DNA of 7,390 nt from Gammaproteobacteria bacterium (GTDB lineage Bacteria > Pseudomonadota > Gammaproteobacteria > PS1 > Pseudothioglobaceae), in contig JAJRPY010000065.1 of NCBI GenBank assembly GCA_024280535.1, positions 1-7,390 on the forward strand, read 5' to 3'. The notes under the pieces are model-generated. The model did no database searches. It was given only the letters and a program-made list of their open reading frames with translations, and was not told the DNA's origin. The position numbers and the translations under genes were made by a program. The stretch's first letter is position 1; each line of letters opens with the position of its first letter. Of the stretch, positions 6,319 to 7,390 are shown piece by piece.

Positions 6319-7390
6319 ATGTCGCAAAGAGATTATTACGATATTTTAAACATTGACAAAAATGCTGACACCAAGCAAATAAAAAAAGCGTACAAACGCT
6401 TGGCAATGAAGCACCATCCAGACCGCAACATTGACGACAAAGCAGCAGCAGAAAAAAAATTCAAAGAAATTCAAAAAGCTTATGCTATTTTGTCTGACGA
6501 ACAAAAACGCCAAGCCTACGACCAATTTGGTCATGCAGGCGTAGAGGGTAATGCGGGCGCTGGTGGCTTTTCTGGCGGTGGTTTTAGTGGTGGTGGCTTT
6601 GGCGATATTTTTGGCGATATTTTTGGGGGTGGCGGACAACAACAAGCAGATACGCGTGGCTCAGATTTACGCTATGATTTAGAAATCGGCTTAAAAGAGG
6701 CTGCTGAAGGCACCACCGTCAAAGTCCGCATTCCTAAAAATGAAACCTGCCAACCCTGCTCTGGCACAGGTGCCAAACCAGGCACAAGTGCTAGCACCTG
6801 CCCTACTTGTCACGGCGCCGGTCAAGTGCAAATGCAACAAGGCTTTTTTGCAGTGCAACGCCCTTGTCCAAAATGCTCAGGCACGGGTCAAAAAATCGAC
6901 TCCCCTTGTGGCACCTGTCGCGGACAAGGTGTGGTGCGCAAGCAAAAAACCTTGTCTGTTAAAATCCCTGCTGGGGTTGACACGGGCAATCGCATTCGAC
7001 TCAGTGGCGAAGGTGAGGCAGGTGTTCGTGGTGGGCAAAGCGGTGATTTGTATGTGGAAATACACGTAAAACCACATGAAATTTTTCAACGTGAAGGTCA
7101 TGATTTATACTGCGAAGTACCAATTGATTTTGCCACAGCAGCACTCGGTGGCTCAATTGAGGTACCAACACTCAGTTCCAAACTAAAAATCAACATTCCT
7201 GCTGGCACACAAACTGGCAAACAATTCAGACTTAGAGGCAAGGGTATGACTACCATTCGTCAGGGAGGCGCCGGTGATTTAATTTGCCAAGTCAAACTTG
7301 AAACGCCGGTTAATTTAAGCAAAAAACAAAAAGATTTATTAGCAGAGTTTTCAGGCTCCTGTGGCAAAAAACATCATCCTGAGTCAAACT
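6319..7390 (+). CDS. dnaJ: Molecular chaperone DnaJ (Hsp40), C-terminus cut by window edge
   Basis: The frame is open from ATG 6319 for 357 full codons to the right edge; E. coli DnaJ has 376, so only about 15-20 residues should be missing. DnaJ delivers unfolded clients to DnaK and stimulates its ATPase. Domains: J domain 1-70 with the essential HPD at 33-35; Gly/Phe-rich linker about 71-106, including the DIFGDIF repeat at 96-102; four zinc-binding CxxCxGxG repeats at C144-G151 (CQPCSGTG), C161-G168 (CPTCHGAG), C183-G190 (CPKCSGTG) and C197-G204 (CGTCRGQG); then the two beta-rich client-binding domains and the start of the dimerisation tail. All zinc cysteines are present, making this a full type I (class A) DnaJ. 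AAAGG (6309-6313) is a ribosome site 5 nt before the ATG. It shares the dnaK heat-shock unit only through readthrough of the terminator upstream. Confidence 0.98.
   Translation, partial: MSQRDYYDILNIDKNADTKQIKKAYKRLAMKHHPDRNIDDKAAAEKKFKEIQKAYAILSDEQKRQAYDQFGHAGVEGNAGAGGFSGGGFSGGGFGDIFGDIFGGGGQQQADTRGSDLRYDLEIGLKEAAEGTTVKVRIPKNETCQPCSGTGAKPGTSASTCPTCHGAGQVQMQQGFFAVQRPCPKCSGTGQKIDSPCGTCRGQGVVRKQKTLSVKIPAGVDTGNRIRLSGEGEAGVRGGQSGDLYVEIHVKPHEIFQREGHDLYCEVPIDFATAALGGSIEVPTLSSKLKINIPAGTQTGKQFRLRGKGMTTIRQGGAGDLICQVKLETPVNLSKKQKDLLAEFSGSCGKKHHPESN

Noticed and set aside
6598..6624. Tandem 12-bp repeat GGCGATATTTTT in dnaJ
   Set aside because: It encodes the DIFGDIF element that is conserved in the Gly/Phe linker of DnaJ proteins, so it reflects protein constraint rather than a novel repeat.
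6346..7101. Minus-strand and plus-strand open frames overlapping dnaJ
   Set aside because: All are explained by the complete J domain, zinc repeats and client-binding domains of DnaJ in the main frame.

Overview
This window reads as a conserved housekeeping stretch of an AT-rich proteobacterial chromosome, most likely a gammaproteobacterium. DnaK, DnaJ, CoaD, Ppa, RsmD and RNase D all align by recall almost end to end with the E. coli proteins. The low GC, A/T-rich third codon positions and short spacers resemble sulfur-oxidising Thioglobaceae/SUP05-type lineages and related symbionts. That placement is an inference from style and not proven here. I see no mobile element, CRISPR array, tRNA or rRNA gene.

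Layout. Positions 1-1518 (minus strand) hold the N-terminal 506 residues of an NtrY-like membrane sensor histidine kinase. It runs off the left edge just before its phospho-acceptor histidine box. A 90-bp divergent spacer follows, carrying a good sigma70-type promoter that points right and sits so close to the rnd ATG that the transcript may be leaderless. Then comes a tight plus-strand run: rnd (RNase D), ppa (soluble inorganic pyrophosphatase, overlapping rnd by 17 bp), rsmD (16S rRNA G966 methyltransferase, UUG start 3 nt after the ppa stop) and coaD (phosphopantetheine adenylyltransferase, 25 nt later). A 78-bp spacer with a heat-shock (sigma32-type) promoter precedes dnaK. After dnaK there is a strong intrinsic terminator, then dnaJ, which is cut by the right edge after 357 codons.

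How the genes work together. rnd-ppa-rsmD-coaD look like one transcription unit for RNA maturation and cofactor synthesis. Ppa can remove the pyrophosphate released by CoaD, among many other reactions. dnaK-dnaJ form the Hsp70 chaperone pair, with heat-shock control upstream and a terminator between the genes that could set a DnaK excess over DnaJ. The NtrY-like kinase is transcribed away from these genes and belongs with whatever lies to the left, typically an NtrX response regulator.

No previously undescribed system is visible. The points worth a second look are regulatory and architectural: the possibly leaderless rnd, the overlapping sigma32/sigma70 promoter with its palindrome, the dnaK/dnaJ terminator built from a Shine-Dalgarno/anti-Shine-Dalgarno stem, the in-frame ppa/rsmD junction, and an A9 tract in the kinase gene.
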